Shown: in pieces, positions 25,102 to 34,497 of the stretch
Position numbering within the stretch: the first letter of the stretch is position 1
Layout of the letters: each line of letters begins with the position of its first letter
Assembly (NCBI GenBank): GCA_951812965.1
Contig: OX638341.1
Location: 1,718,438 to 1,782,437, forward strand
Direction of reading: 5' to 3'
Source: an uncultured Pseudohongiella sp.
Lineage (GTDB): Bacteria > Pseudomonadota > Gammaproteobacteria > Pseudomonadales > Pseudohongiellaceae
DNA: 64,000 nt
Position numbers and translations under genes: made by a program
Notes under the pieces: model-generated
The model's database searches: none
Told to the model about the DNA's origin: nothing
What the model saw: only the letters and a program-made list of their open reading frames with translations

Positions 25102-25974
25102 TCAGGATGCGCCCGGCTTGCCGCTGCCCATCAGGCCGCGCAAGGCATTGGGAATATCCGCCGGGAAGACGAGGAACTTGGCATTTTCCGAATCGGAAAG
25201 CTGCTGCAGCGAATTGATGTAGCGTTCACCGAGCAGGTAGACAACGGGCATTTCCTTCTCGCCGATCGCCTCGGTAACCAGGGTGATCGCTCTCTTGCTC
25301 GCTTCCGCCAGAATAACCTGGGCTTCCGCCTCGCGCTTGGATGCTTCGAGTTCGCCCTCGGCCTGAAGGATCGCTGCCTGTTTATCGCCGTCGGCCCGGG
25401 TAACCGTCGCGCGTCGCGCGCGCTCCGCCGCGGCCTGCTCTTCCATCGCATGCTGCATGGTCGGGGAGGGGTTGATATCCTGGATTTCGACAGTCTTCAG
25501 CGTAATGCCCCAATCGGAGATGTCGTCGGAAATCGCCGCCTTCAACTTGGCCTTGATGTGATCCCGCGAGGACAGCGCGTCGTCCAGGCTCATTTCGCCG
25601 ACGATCGAACGCAGCGAGGTCTGCACCAGGGTCTGAATGGCAATCTCGTAATTCTCGACGCCATAAACGGCTTTTTCGGGATTGACGATATTGATGTAGG
25701 CCACCGCGTTGGTAATCAGCACGGCGTTGTCCTTGGTGATGACTTCCTGTGAGGGAATATCGAGCACGATGTCCTTGGTGGTGACGCGGAACGCGACGGC
25801 GTCGATATAGGGAATGATGAAATTCAGGCCCGGCATCAGTGAGCTGTGGTACTTGCCGAGCCGCTGCACGACCCATTTGTAGCCCTGGGGCACCTGCCGC
25901 ACGCCCTGGGCCAGCGTTACCAGCAGGAATAAGAGTACGGCTACGGAAAGAATCAGACCGGGCGAAATATTCAC
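25102..25974 (-). CDS. SPFH/band 7 membrane scaffold protein (stomatin/paraslipin type)
   Basis: A 290-residue protein with one N-terminal TM anchor (LSVAVLLFLLVTLAQGV). The SPFH domain follows (QGYKWVVQRLGKYHSSLMPGLNFIIPYIDAV, RSIVGEMSLDDALSSRD, GITLKTVEIQDINP), then an alanine/glutamate-rich helix (EEQAAAERARRATVTRADGDKQ) for oligomerisation. Such proteins form membrane microdomains and regulate proteases. The GTG start has GAGGAG upstream. The NfeD-like gene lies 29 bases upstream, the standard NfeD-stomatin pair. Confidence 0.92.
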   Translation of the reverse strand: MNISPGLILSVAVLLFLLVTLAQGVRQVPQGYKWVVQRLGKYHSSLMPGLNFIIPYIDAVAFRVTTKDIVLDIPSQEVITKDNAVLITNAVAYINIVNPEKAVYGVENYEIAIQTLVQTSLRSIVGEMSLDDALSSRDHIKAKLKAAISDDISDWGITLKTVEIQDINPSPTMQHAMEEQAAAERARRATVTRADGDKQAAILQAEGELEASKREAEAQVILAEASKRAITLVTEAIGEKEMPVVYLLGERYINSLQQLSDSENAKFLVFPADIPNALRGLMGSGKPGAS

Positions 25975-26003
25975 GTGTAAAATCTCCTCACATTTTCCTT
26001 AGG

Positions 26004-26444
26004 TTACATTTTTCTAACAATCAAGGCGTTTCCCGAAAGATCCACGACATGGGCGCGGTCGCCCATGGCGAGCGGATCCTCGGACAATATCTGCCATTCG
26101 TCTGATCCCAGCACCGGCGCCGGAAAGCGGATGGTGCCGCGACCTTCCTCCGTCGGCGGTTTCAGAATCTGACCTACCTGTCCGATCAGGGCCTCGCGGG
26201 ACAATCCCGCCTTGGTCCTGTCCCGGGCCAGTGGCTTGACGTACCTGAACCAGCCCAGCGCCATCAAGCCGGACAACAGCGCCCAGATCGTGACTTGGGC
26301 AGCCACGGCAAGTTCCGGCACGAGCAGCAGAACGAAGCCGACCAGCACCGCGGCCAGGCCGAACCAGAATACGAAGAAACTGCCGATGAAAACCTCGGCG
26401 ATCATCAGCGCGAAGCCGGCCGAAATCCAAAGCCAATAAGGCAT
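26004..26444 (-). CDS. NfeD-like membrane protein
   Basis: A 146-residue protein of the short NfeD type. Two or three TM segments (YWLWISAGFALMIAEVFIG, FFVFWFGLAAVLVGFVLLLV, WALLSGLMALGWFRYV) precede a small OB-fold C-terminal domain (LIGQVGQILKPP, GTIRFPAPVLGSDEWQIL, GDRAHVVDLSGNALIV). It normally works with the SPFH protein encoded next. The ATG at 26444 follows AAAGGAGC. Confidence 0.92.
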   Translation of the reverse strand: MPYWLWISAGFALMIAEVFIGSFFVFWFGLAAVLVGFVLLLVPELAVAAQVTIWALLSGLMALGWFRYVKPLARDRTKAGLSREALIGQVGQILKPPTEEGRGTIRFPAPVLGSDEWQILSEDPLAMGDRAHVVDLSGNALIVRKM

Positions 26445-26642
26445 ACCAATGCTCCTTTCAGACAGGTGGCATTATCGGGCGAATGCACCGCCCCTACAAG
26501 ACCGTGTGCGAAACTGCATACGGTCTTGTAGGGGCGAGGCATGCCTCGCCCGTCAGTTGCACGGTTTCGGGGCCGTTCGCGGGCGAGGCATGCCTCGCCC
26601 CTGCGGTCTCATGAACCTGCACAGACCGCGCCGGCAATTCGG
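26445..26642. repeat. Intergenic palindromic repeats (REP-like)
   Basis: The 20-base perfect palindrome GGGCGAGGCATGCCTCGCCC occurs at 26532-26551 and again at 26581-26600; a third copy is at 53798-53817. An 11-bp inverted repeat, TACAAGACCGT and its complement, lies at 26495-26505 and 26520-26530. The set separates the NfeD gene from the molybdenum hydroxylase genes and could stop or stabilise transcripts. Confidence 0.8.
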
Positions 26643-29081
26643 TCAAAACGTGTTCAACGCCAGATTCCGTGCTTCCTGCTCCCTGCCATGAGCGTGATTG
26701 ACGATCATGTCCGGGGTCACCGGCACGCGATTGAACAGGTGTCCGCCGAGCGCATCGGATATGGCGCTGGCCACAGCGGCAACCGCGGCGCCCTGGGATG
26801 GTTCGCCTACGCCTCTGGCGCCGGCAGGATTGTCCGGATCCGGGATATCGACGGCAGTGTTGTGCATCACCGAAGGCACGTCCAGTATCGTCGGCAACTT
26901 GGCCTGGTGAAAGCCGACTCCCGCCGGCAGCGCGTTCTGTGGATCGTAAACGTGTCGTTCGCTGGCGGCCATGCCGAATCCCCACACGGCGCCGCCGTTG
27001 ATCTGCTGGGACAGTCCCTTGGGATGCACGATCGTGCCGCAGTCGGCAACGCCGACGAAGTCGAGGATGTCGACTTTGCCGGTTTCCGTATCTACGTCGA
27101 TTTCCGCCATACCCACGCAAAGCCCGGGGGCGATGCCGCGTTTCGGCAGATTATCTTTTGCCACACCGACAAGGCCGCTGCCGGCCACGCCCTGGACTGC
27201 GCGCCGGGTGATCGGATGAATGTCGTCGGGATATTCTTCGCCGCTGTACTTGCCGCCGGCCTCGATCGCCAGCGCCGCCGCTTCGCCGTAGGTCAATCCC
27301 TGGTCGGCGTTATCCGCACGGAACACTCTGGCGCCGTCGATTTCGTAATCCGCGGCTTCGCCGCCGAATTGCATGGCGGCGATCTCCTTCAACTTGGCTA
27401 CCGCGTCTTCCGCGGCGACCCAGTTCGCGCGGGTATGAGTGAATATCGTGTTGCTGCCGCCCTGGGCCGAACTGTTCGGCAGATGAAAATCGGTATTGCC
27501 GCACACGATCTCGCAGTTCTCCCAGGGAACCTGGAGCACTTCCGCCGCCGCGCGCGTGGTGGCCGCGTAGGAATAGGTGCCCAGATTGCCGACGCCGCTA
27601 TGCAGGTAGACCGTGCCGTCGGTAGCGATGCGAACCAGGCCGTCATAGCCGTTATTGCCGGCGGAATGATAGCCGAGGCCGACGCCGATTCCGCGCACCT
27701 TGCTGCCGTTGCGCTGCCCCGAGCGGGATTGGCGGCCTTCCCAGTCGAACATCTCCGAGGCCATGTCCAGCGCCTCGCCGAGGAAAGCGCTAGTGACCGG
27801 CCCGCGATTCTCGTACACGGGCGAGTCGTTATGGGGCGCATTGATCCGGCGCAGGGCGACGCGGTCCATGCCCAGTTCACGCGCAGCCTTGTCCATGATC
27901 GGCGCGATGGCGGCCGACATTTCGTTCTGGCCGGGGCCGCGTTGCGCACCGCGCGGTGCGGTATTGGTGAACACCGGAATATTGCGCAGGCGCATGGCGG
28001 TGGGTGTATAGACAACGGACAAGTGCTGGGCCGAAGCCGAAGCGCTGTTGCGGCCGGTCGGGCCGCCGTCGCTGATGATGATCACATCCATGGCGGCGAC
28101 CGTGCCGTCGGCCCGGATGCCGGCCTTCACCCAACCTTGCATGCCGGGCCTGCCGACTCCGATATAAAACTCTTCCTCGCGGGTTATGCGCAGTTGTACC
28201 GGGCGGTTCAGCTTGCGGGCGAAATGACCGCAGACGCCCATGATGGGGTAAGCCCGGGCCTTGGAGCCGAATCCCCCGCCGGCGTTTTCGGCGATGATGC
28301 ACAGGTTTTCGGGTTCGATTCCCAGCATTTCCGCTAGGCCTTCGTTGACGGCGCTCTGGCTTTGCAGTGAACCGTGGAAATAGCACTTGCCGTTCTCCCA
28401 GTACGCCATGCTGCTGCGTGGTTCCAGGCAGTGATGCGGCGTACCGGCGGTAACGAACGATTCCTCGACGATGACCGCGCTTTCGGCGAAACCGGCCTCA
28501 AGTTCGCCATAGGTCCAGCCGTCGGCGAACTCTACTTCCCGAGGCTCCTCGCCATGGCGAAATTTCTCAACCTCGGCGGCGGGCCACTTGATGCGGGAAA
28601 TGCCACCGCGGATCGTTGCGTTTTCGTCGGCCAGCGGCGCCGCCTGCCGCAGCACGTTACCGTCCGGATAGGCGTCCGGGCCTCCTTCGGCAAGAGATTC
28701 AAGCGGATCCGTGACGAAGTCGCGGCGCTCGAAATCCACCCGAATTCTGCCCAGCGCCTCTTCCGCGATGGCGTCGGTCGTTGCCGCTACTGCAAGGATT
28801 GGCTGACCGATGTAGGTAACGTCGTCGGAAGCCAGCATCGGGTTGTCCGGTGCGCTGGATGGAGGCAGGTCGGCGGCGGTAATGATGCCGAGTACACCGT
28901 CCATGCGCAGGGCTTCGCCGGCGTCGATGTTTACTACCCGGCCGCTGGGCATGGGGCTGGTATAAAGCCTGGCGTACACCAGGCCTTCTGGCTGAAAGTC
29001 CTCAACGTACCTTGCCGCGCCGGTCACCTTGCCTTCGACATCGGGAGGAGTGAAATCCTGGCCAATATGCTTGAAAGTCAT
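26643..29081 (-). CDS. Xanthine-dehydrogenase-family molybdopterin-binding subunit
   Basis: An 812-residue large subunit of the xanthine oxidase/CO dehydrogenase family. It starts with the TGAARYVEDFQPEGLVYARLYTSP fold and contains a molybdopterin-binding glycine-rich segment (ENAGGGFGSKARAYP), GAQRGPGQNEMS and a GVGEPSQGAAVAAVASAISDA C-terminal motif that includes the likely catalytic glutamate. It hydroxylates aldehydes or N-heterocycles with water as oxygen donor. The start overlaps the Fe-S subunit stop (ATGA). No FAD subunit gene is adjacent, so electrons probably go to a cytochrome or quinone, as in isoquinoline oxidoreductase-type enzymes (inference). Confidence 0.9.
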   Translation of the reverse strand: MTFKHIGQDFTPPDVEGKVTGAARYVEDFQPEGLVYARLYTSPMPSGRVVNIDAGEALRMDGVLGIITAADLPPSSAPDNPMLASDDVTYIGQPILAVAATTDAIAEEALGRIRVDFERRDFVTDPLESLAEGGPDAYPDGNVLRQAAPLADENATIRGGISRIKWPAAEVEKFRHGEEPREVEFADGWTYGELEAGFAESAVIVEESFVTAGTPHHCLEPRSSMAYWENGKCYFHGSLQSQSAVNEGLAEMLGIEPENLCIIAENAGGGFGSKARAYPIMGVCGHFARKLNRPVQLRITREEEFYIGVGRPGMQGWVKAGIRADGTVAAMDVIIISDGGPTGRNSASASAQHLSVVYTPTAMRLRNIPVFTNTAPRGAQRGPGQNEMSAAIAPIMDKAARELGMDRVALRRINAPHNDSPVYENRGPVTSAFLGEALDMASEMFDWEGRQSRSGQRNGSKVRGIGVGLGYHSAGNNGYDGLVRIATDGTVYLHSGVGNLGTYSYAATTRAAAEVLQVPWENCEIVCGNTDFHLPNSSAQGGSNTIFTHTRANWVAAEDAVAKLKEIAAMQFGGEAADYEIDGARVFRADNADQGLTYGEAAALAIEAGGKYSGEEYPDDIHPITRRAVQGVAGSGLVGVAKDNLPKRGIAPGLCVGMAEIDVDTETGKVDILDFVGVADCGTIVHPKGLSQQINGGAVWGFGMAASERHVYDPQNALPAGVGFHQAKLPTILDVPSVMHNTAVDIPDPDNPAGARGVGEPSQGAAVAAVASAISDALGGHLFNRVPVTPDMIVNHAHGREQEARNLALNTF

Positions 29082-29662
29082 GACAACAACTCCGCGGCGC
29101 GCATGACGCCGTTCAGATAGTGATCATAAGCGCCGCAACGGCACAGATTTCCCGCCAGCGCCTGTCTCGCCTGCTCCCGGGTCGGTGAGGGATTGGCCCG
29201 CAACAGGCCTTCCGCCGACATCACTTGCCCAGGAGTGCAGAATCCGCACTGGGGCGAGAGTTCTTCGATGAAGCCCTGTTGCACCGCGCTGAGACTGCCG
29301 TCCGGCATGCGCAAGCCCTCCACCGTGGTGATGGCGCGCTGCTTGACGGTGTGGGTCAGCAATGAGCAGCTATAGTGGGGGACATCGTCCAGCAACACCG
29401 TGCAGGCGCCGCATTCGCCGCGATTGCAGGCGACCTTGGTCCCGGTCAACCCGAGCCTGGTGCGCAAGGTGAAGGCAAGCGTCTCGGACGGCCCCGCCTC
29501 CACCGGCCTCGGTCTGCCGTTGATATTGAGGGTTAGCAGCCGGTCCATGACCGCACCGGGTCGCAATTGCTGGGCGCCCGCGATGTAAGCGCCCGAGGCC
29601 GCCGCGGCGCCCGAGAAAATGACGCCCTTGATGAATCGTCTTCGGGAAAGTCGGATGTCCAC
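29078..29662 (-). CDS. Tat-exported [2Fe-2S] subunit of molybdenum hydroxylase
   Basis: A 194-residue iron-sulfur subunit. The N-terminus is a Tat signal (LSRRRFIKGVIFSGAAAASG), so the complex should be folded in the cytoplasm and exported, carrying the large subunit along. Both clusters are present: CNRGECGACTVLLDD for the plant-type cluster and CGFCTPGQVMSAEGLL with CRCGAYDHYLNGV for the helical cluster. I chose the GTG at 29660-29662 because GGAGGA lies 8 bases before it; the longer upstream frame has no such site. It is the first gene of the pair. Confidence 0.9.
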   Translation of the reverse strand: MDIRLSRRRFIKGVIFSGAAAASGAYIAGAQQLRPGAVMDRLLTLNINGRPRPVEAGPSETLAFTLRTRLGLTGTKVACNRGECGACTVLLDDVPHYSCSLLTHTVKQRAITTVEGLRMPDGSLSAVQQGFIEELSPQCGFCTPGQVMSAEGLLRANPSPTREQARQALAGNLCRCGAYDHYLNGVMRAAELLS

Positions 29663-29908
29663 CGTAATTTTCCTCCGAGGGACCGGCCGCATGCCGGTCG
29701 AGCCCTCGGAATCAGCGGCCACGGACTGGCGTTTCGGCGTGGTTGAGAAGTACATAAGCTACCTTCCACCGATATCAAAAGCAATCTTCCCTTGTTGGTA
29801 AAGGAAAGACTGGTGGAGTACCATTCAAGGCGTTCGGGCTGTCACCCGATGCAGTCCATAATAACTATATAAAAGCCACTGAACCGAGTGGAGTTACGGA
29901 TAGGAACC

Positions 29909-31081
29909 ATGAAGGAAACTGCTGTCAAAGTTCTCGTAGTCGATGATGAAGAAGATCTGGAATTATTAATCAAGCAGAAATTCCGCCGCCGCATACGCAG
30001 CGGCGAACTGGAATTCCTGTTCGCCCACAACGGCAGGGAAGGGCTGTTGAAGCTGGCGCAAAACCGCGAGATTCATCTGGTTTTTTCCGACATCAACATG
30101 CCGGTCATGGACGGACTGACAATGTTGCACCAACTCGCCGAGGCCGACCTCGACGTACAGGCGGTCATCGTCTCGGCCTATGGCGACATGGACAACATCC
30201 GCACCGCCATGAACCGAGGCGCCTTCGATTTTCTTACCAAACCGATTGATTTCGCGGATCTCGAGATTACCCTGGAGAAGGGGATCTCTCATGTGCGCGA
30301 ATTGCAGGCTTCGCTGGAAACCAGGGACAAGCTGGTATCGATCAAGCGCGAACTCGAAGTTGCCAGCCAGGTGCAGATGTCGGCGCTTCCCGACGAACTT
30401 CCGGCAAATCAGCACTACGACGTAAAGGCGTTGATATATCCGGCCAAGGAAGTCGGGGGCGATTTTTACGACTATTTCCAGATAGACGAATACCGGTTGG
30501 CGCTGGCGATCGCCGACGTCGCCGGCAAGGGCATTCCGGCCGCGTTGTTCGCCATGGTGACAAGGGCCTTGCTCAAGTTCATGGTCAGCAATTACGAAAG
30601 CCCCGCGACCGCGCTCAATGCCGTTAATGAGCAATTGTGCGACGGCAATGACAGTTGCGTGTTCATCACCATGTTTTTCGGTGTGCTGGACACGCGTTCC
30701 GGTAGCTTTCTCTATTCCAATGCCGGCCACAACCCGCCGCGACTCGTGAGAGAGGATGGCGGCATAGACGTAGTCGCCCCGACCGGCAACCTGGTGCTCG
30801 GGATCGACCCCGAACAGAAGTATGTCAATGCAGAAGTTCAACTCTATCCCGGCGATACGCTCGTTCTGTATACCGACGGGGTTACCGAAGCGGAGAACGT
30901 GCAGGAAGAGGAATATGGCGAACCCCGGCTTGACGAGTTGCTGCCCGGCATGGCTGCGGACGATTCCAGGGATATCGTCGAAAGCATAGTCGCATCCGTA
31001 AGGGAATATGCCGGAGAAGCCGAACAATCCGATGACATCACTTGCGTGGTGTCGCGCTTCCTGGCGAGACAGGACCCGTGA
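29909..31081 (+). CDS. Response regulator fused to PP2C-type serine phosphatase (RsbU-like)
   Basis: A 390-residue cytoplasmic protein. Residues 1-125 form a receiver domain with acidic pocket VVDDEED, phosphoacceptor aspartate in VFSDINMPVMDG, SAYG and the lysine in TKPIDF. A linker helix leads to a SpoIIE/PP2C phosphatase domain with metal-binding motifs PAKEVGGDFYDYF, IADVAGKGIPAALF, LYTDGVTEAEN and EQSDDITCVV. Such proteins dephosphorylate a STAS anti-anti-sigma protein when phosphorylated by a kinase. Matching kinase, RsbW-like and STAS genes lie just downstream. ATG 29909 has TAGGAACC before it. Its TGA overlaps the next GTG. Confidence 0.93.
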   Translation: MKETAVKVLVVDDEEDLELLIKQKFRRRIRSGELEFLFAHNGREGLLKLAQNREIHLVFSDINMPVMDGLTMLHQLAEADLDVQAVIVSAYGDMDNIRTAMNRGAFDFLTKPIDFADLEITLEKGISHVRELQASLETRDKLVSIKRELEVASQVQMSALPDELPANQHYDVKALIYPAKEVGGDFYDYFQIDEYRLALAIADVAGKGIPAALFAMVTRALLKFMVSNYESPATALNAVNEQLCDGNDSCVFITMFFGVLDTRSGSFLYSNAGHNPPRLVREDGGIDVVAPTGNLVLGIDPEQKYVNAEVQLYPGDTLVLYTDGVTEAENVQEEEYGEPRLDELLPGMAADDSRDIVESIVASVREYAGEAEQSDDITCVVSRFLARQDP

Positions 31082-32250
31082 ACATTCGCATCGTGCGCAA
31101 GGCGCTTGTCTGCAAGTTGCTGCTTGCTGCTTCGTCGGGCATGAGCGGTATTCTTCAGGCCGCCGACGAACCCGTCATCCTGTTCGGTCAATCCGCTGCG
31201 CTCACGGGTCCCACGAGCGAACTGGGCACAGGAATGAAGCTGGGACTCAATGCCGCCTTTAACGAGATCAACCTCAATGGCGGCATCCATGGCAACATGC
31301 TCGCATTAATTTCCCTCGACGACGGTTACGAACCCGAGGCCGCCATCGTCAACACCCGCGAGCTGATCGAGAATCAACAGGTATTCGCCTTGATCGGGCC
31401 GGTAGGCACGCCGACTTCGACCGCTGCCCAGCCCATCGCCACGGAAGCCGGAGTGCCATATATCGGCGCTTTCACCGGCGCCGAATTCCTGCGCGACGCC
31501 GAGGCCCTTCCCAATGTGATCAATGTGCGCGCCTCGTATTTCCAGGAAACCGAGGAAATGGCCAGGCGACTCAGGGAAGATCTGGACTTCGATACCGTGA
31601 GCATTTTCTATCAGGATGATTCCTATGGCCGCGCCGGTCTTGCCGGGTTGCGCCGGGCGGTGGAGAACTACGGCATGGAGATCGGCGCGGAAGTTTCCTA
31701 TCCGCGCAATACGGAGGCGGTAAAACTGGCCTTGCTCGATCTGCGCCGGACCGGCGCCGAGGCCGTCGTGATCATCGGCGCCTACCAGCCCGCCTCGACC
31801 ATGATTCGATGGGCGCGCAAGCTTGATTATTCCCCTTATTTCATCAATATCTCCTTCATCGGCAGCGAAGCGCTCGCACGCACGTTAGGTGAGGACGGCG
31901 AAGGCGTCTACGTCACCCAGGTGGTGCCTTTCCCGGAAGACGCCAGTCTGCCTGTCGTGGCGGAGTACCAGGCCGCCTTGCGCCGGATCGATTCAAGTGC
32001 GACTCCCAGCTTCGTCAGTCTCGAAGGTTATCTTGCCGGCCGTCTGGCTGCCGAAGGCCTGCGGCTTACCGGACCCGAACCGACCCGCGAAGGGTTTCTG
32101 CAGGCATTGAAGACTTCGGGGGAAATTGATCTTTCCGGATTCAGCCTGTCCTACGGGATGAGCGACAACCAGGGATCGGATCAGGTTTACCTGACGGTGA
32201 TCGACGAGAACGGAAATTTCAACTCGGTGAATGCAATCGAAGCCAGATGA
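31078..32250 (+). CDS. Periplasmic binding protein, probable sensory partner of the kinase
   Basis: A 390-residue type I periplasmic binding protein of the Leu/Ile/Val or amide class. It has a signal peptide (VRKALVCKLLLAASSGMSGILQA) followed by VILFGQSAALTGPTSELGTGMKLG, SIFYQDDSYGRAGLAGLRRA and GTPTSTAAQPIATEAG. No ABC permease is nearby. Instead the gene is coupled by GTGA to the phosphatase before it and by ATGA to the histidine kinase after it, which suggests that the ligand-bound protein signals to the kinase's periplasmic domain (inference). The GTG start is chosen on this coupling. Confidence 0.87.
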   Translation: MNIRIVRKALVCKLLLAASSGMSGILQAADEPVILFGQSAALTGPTSELGTGMKLGLNAAFNEINLNGGIHGNMLALISLDDGYEPEAAIVNTRELIENQQVFALIGPVGTPTSTAAQPIATEAGVPYIGAFTGAEFLRDAEALPNVINVRASYFQETEEMARRLREDLDFDTVSIFYQDDSYGRAGLAGLRRAVENYGMEIGAEVSYPRNTEAVKLALLDLRRTGAEAVVIIGAYQPASTMIRWARKLDYSPYFINISFIGSEALARTLGEDGEGVYVTQVVPFPEDASLPVVAEYQAALRRIDSSATPSFVSLEGYLAGRLAAEGLRLTGPEPTREGFLQALKTSGEIDLSGFSLSYGMSDNQGSDQVYLTVIDENGNFNSVNAIEAR

Positions 32251-34457
32251 GTGAATCGGAAAAAGAAAATGCGGGCTCGGCGCCGATAGAGGTGCCTGAA
32301 ATTCCCGCAGACGACGGACCAGATGCACAGCAGCATAATTTTCTGGGAACGATTGCCGCCCGCCTGTCGTTGATCCTGTTCGGCAGCGTAGTGCTGATCG
32401 CCACGGCGAGTCTGGTTGCCTATTTCGCATTACAGGTCACGCTCAACTACCAATCCCGGATTGCGGATGTCGATATGCCCAATATCGTCGATTCGGTACA
32501 AATCGCGCGGCAGAGCACTAACCTGGTGAATGGCGCCTTCCGCATCATTTCGGCGCAGACACGGCAGGAACATCAGGCTGAAGTCACGGCGGTGGAACAG
32601 GAACGGGATGCGCTTGAAGGCATCATCGAGGAACTGGATTCCCGTTCCGAACTTGACGAATACACGCAACAGATAAGGTTGCTCCTGGCTGACCTGGGCG
32701 CTCATCTCGCGTCAATCCAGGATTCGGCCTTCAGGCGTCTGCAGATCGGGGAAAGCCTGTCCTTGCTGACGGTGGAACTCGCGGAGATCAATCGCGGCAT
32801 CGAGTCCGACCTGGCCCAGGCGATCGACGACCAGGGATTCTTTCTCGTGGAAGGCCTGCGGGATCTGGATGAGTCTCCGGTCCCGCTGGAAGTGCGGGCG
32901 TCAGAGGGAGAGTTTACCGTTTACCGCAATCTGACAGTAGTCAATCAGCAGGCCAACCTGACGGTGTTGCTGCTCGACGAGATGCTGGTGCTGAACGACC
33001 GGCAGTTTCTCCCGCCGATCGAGGAGCGGTTCTTCAGCGCCCTGGGCAATGCGCAAAGGGCATATTCCAACTTGCCCGCATTTGCCCAGATTGCAACGCT
33101 CGGCGCCAGCCTGCAGCAACTCGAGCGCGTCGGCACCGGCAGCCAGGGCATCGTCGAACTTCGACGCGAAGCGTTGTTGCGGCAGGAACAGGAGCAGGAC
33201 TCGCTGATCATGGCCAGGGACGCTTCGGCCCTGCTCGATGCGGAAATCAGCAGTCTCGGAGCGCTGATCAGCGGCAACGCCCTGGATTCCAGCGACGCCG
33301 CGCGGGAATCCGCCGCAAACGGTATTTTTCTGCTGTTCACGATCAACCTGATCAGCGCCTTCGGCGCACTGGTCTTCGGCTATTTCTTCGTCTGGAAGTC
33401 ACTGGCGCGGCGCCTGACGGCGCTTTCCGGGGCGATGCGCGAGATGTCCCGTGGCGATCTCGAAGTCGCCGTCAATGTCGGCGGCAACGACGAAGTTTCC
33501 TATATGGCGGATGCACTGGAAAAATTTCGCGAATACGCGCTGGAAGTGCAACGTCTCAACCTGGTGGAAAAGCTGGCTCAGGAACTCGACGCCAAGAACG
33601 AAAGTCTGGAAGAGACCCTGAAGGAACTGGAAAAGGCGCAGGAACAGATTATCGCCGAAGAGAAACTGGCGTCACTGGGTCAACTTGTGGCAGGCATAGC
33701 CCACGAGATCAAGAATCCACTGAATTTCATCGGCAATTTTTCCGAAATCGCCATGGAGTTCGGCAAGGAAATCGAGGAATTGCTCGAAGAGATCGAGGAA
33801 TCGGACGCCAGGGAAGATATCCGCGAGATCACCGAGGATCTGGGCAAGAGCCTGGACAAGATTCGCGACCATAGCAAACGCGCCGACAATATCGTACGCA
33901 GCATGCTCGAGCATTCCCGCGGCGGAGAAGGCGAATGGCGCGAAACCGACCTCAACGCTGTTCTCAAGCAATACGTGGAACTGGCCTATCATTCCATGCG
34001 CGCGCTCAATACCGGCTTCAATATGGACCTTGTGACCGATCTCGACCCCGAATTACAGCCGCTTGAAGTGGTTCCTCAGGAAATTTCCAGAGTGTTTCTG
34101 AACCTTGCCACCAATGCCTGCCAGGCATTGGACGATAAACGAAATAAGGAGCAGGGCTTCGAACCGGTGATCGCCATTTCCAGCAAGCGACTAGAAAACG
34201 ATGCCGAGTTCGTGCTGCGCGATAATGGGCCGGGCATACCGAAAAAAATACGCGACAGGATTTTCGAACCTTTCTTCACTACCAAGGAAGGCACCAAGGG
34301 AACCGGTCTCGGCCTGTCCCTTACTACCGATATCGTGCTACGACACGGCGGCTCGATTAATGTAGATTCAAAGGAAGGGGAATTTACCGAAATGCGAATT
34401 CGCCTGCCGCTGAAATCGGTGCGCAAGGACGAGGAAATCACGCAAGAGGGAGATTGA
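32247..34457 (+). CDS. Transmembrane sensor histidine kinase
   Basis: A 736-residue hybrid-free kinase. TM1 is at about residues 34-58 (LSLILFGSVVLIATASLVAYFAL). A large helical periplasmic domain follows to about 355, then TM2 (FLLFTINLISAFGALVFGYFF), a HAMP segment (REMSRGDLEVAVNVGGNDEVSYM), a coiled coil and HisKA with the phosphorylated histidine in GIAHEIKNPLNFIGNF. The HATPase domain ends DNGPGIPKKIRDRIFEPFFT and GTGLGLSLT. It should phosphorylate the receiver of the PP2C protein two genes upstream. The start overlaps the binding-protein stop. Confidence 0.94.
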   Translation: MSESEKENAGSAPIEVPEIPADDGPDAQQHNFLGTIAARLSLILFGSVVLIATASLVAYFALQVTLNYQSRIADVDMPNIVDSVQIARQSTNLVNGAFRIISAQTRQEHQAEVTAVEQERDALEGIIEELDSRSELDEYTQQIRLLLADLGAHLASIQDSAFRRLQIGESLSLLTVELAEINRGIESDLAQAIDDQGFFLVEGLRDLDESPVPLEVRASEGEFTVYRNLTVVNQQANLTVLLLDEMLVLNDRQFLPPIEERFFSALGNAQRAYSNLPAFAQIATLGASLQQLERVGTGSQGIVELRREALLRQEQEQDSLIMARDASALLDAEISSLGALISGNALDSSDAARESAANGIFLLFTINLISAFGALVFGYFFVWKSLARRLTALSGAMREMSRGDLEVAVNVGGNDEVSYMADALEKFREYALEVQRLNLVEKLAQELDAKNESLEETLKELEKAQEQIIAEEKLASLGQLVAGIAHEIKNPLNFIGNFSEIAMEFGKEIEELLEEIEESDAREDIREITEDLGKSLDKIRDHSKRADNIVRSMLEHSRGGEGEWRETDLNAVLKQYVELAYHSMRALNTGFNMDLVTDLDPELQPLEVVPQEISRVFLNLATNACQALDDKRNKEQGFEPVIAISSKRLENDAEFVLRDNGPGIPKKIRDRIFEPFFTTKEGTKGTGLGLSLTTDIVLRHGGSINVDSKEGEFTEMRIRLPLKSVRKDEEITQEGD

Positions 34458-34497
34458 ACAGGGGATGATTGCAAAACAGAATCGGAGGAACCGCGCA

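Noticed and set aside
26541..28337. Long plus-strand open frame opposite the molybdopterin subunit
   Set aside because: The translation is low-complexity and matches no domain pattern, while the minus-strand gene has clear family motifs and a coupled Fe-S partner.
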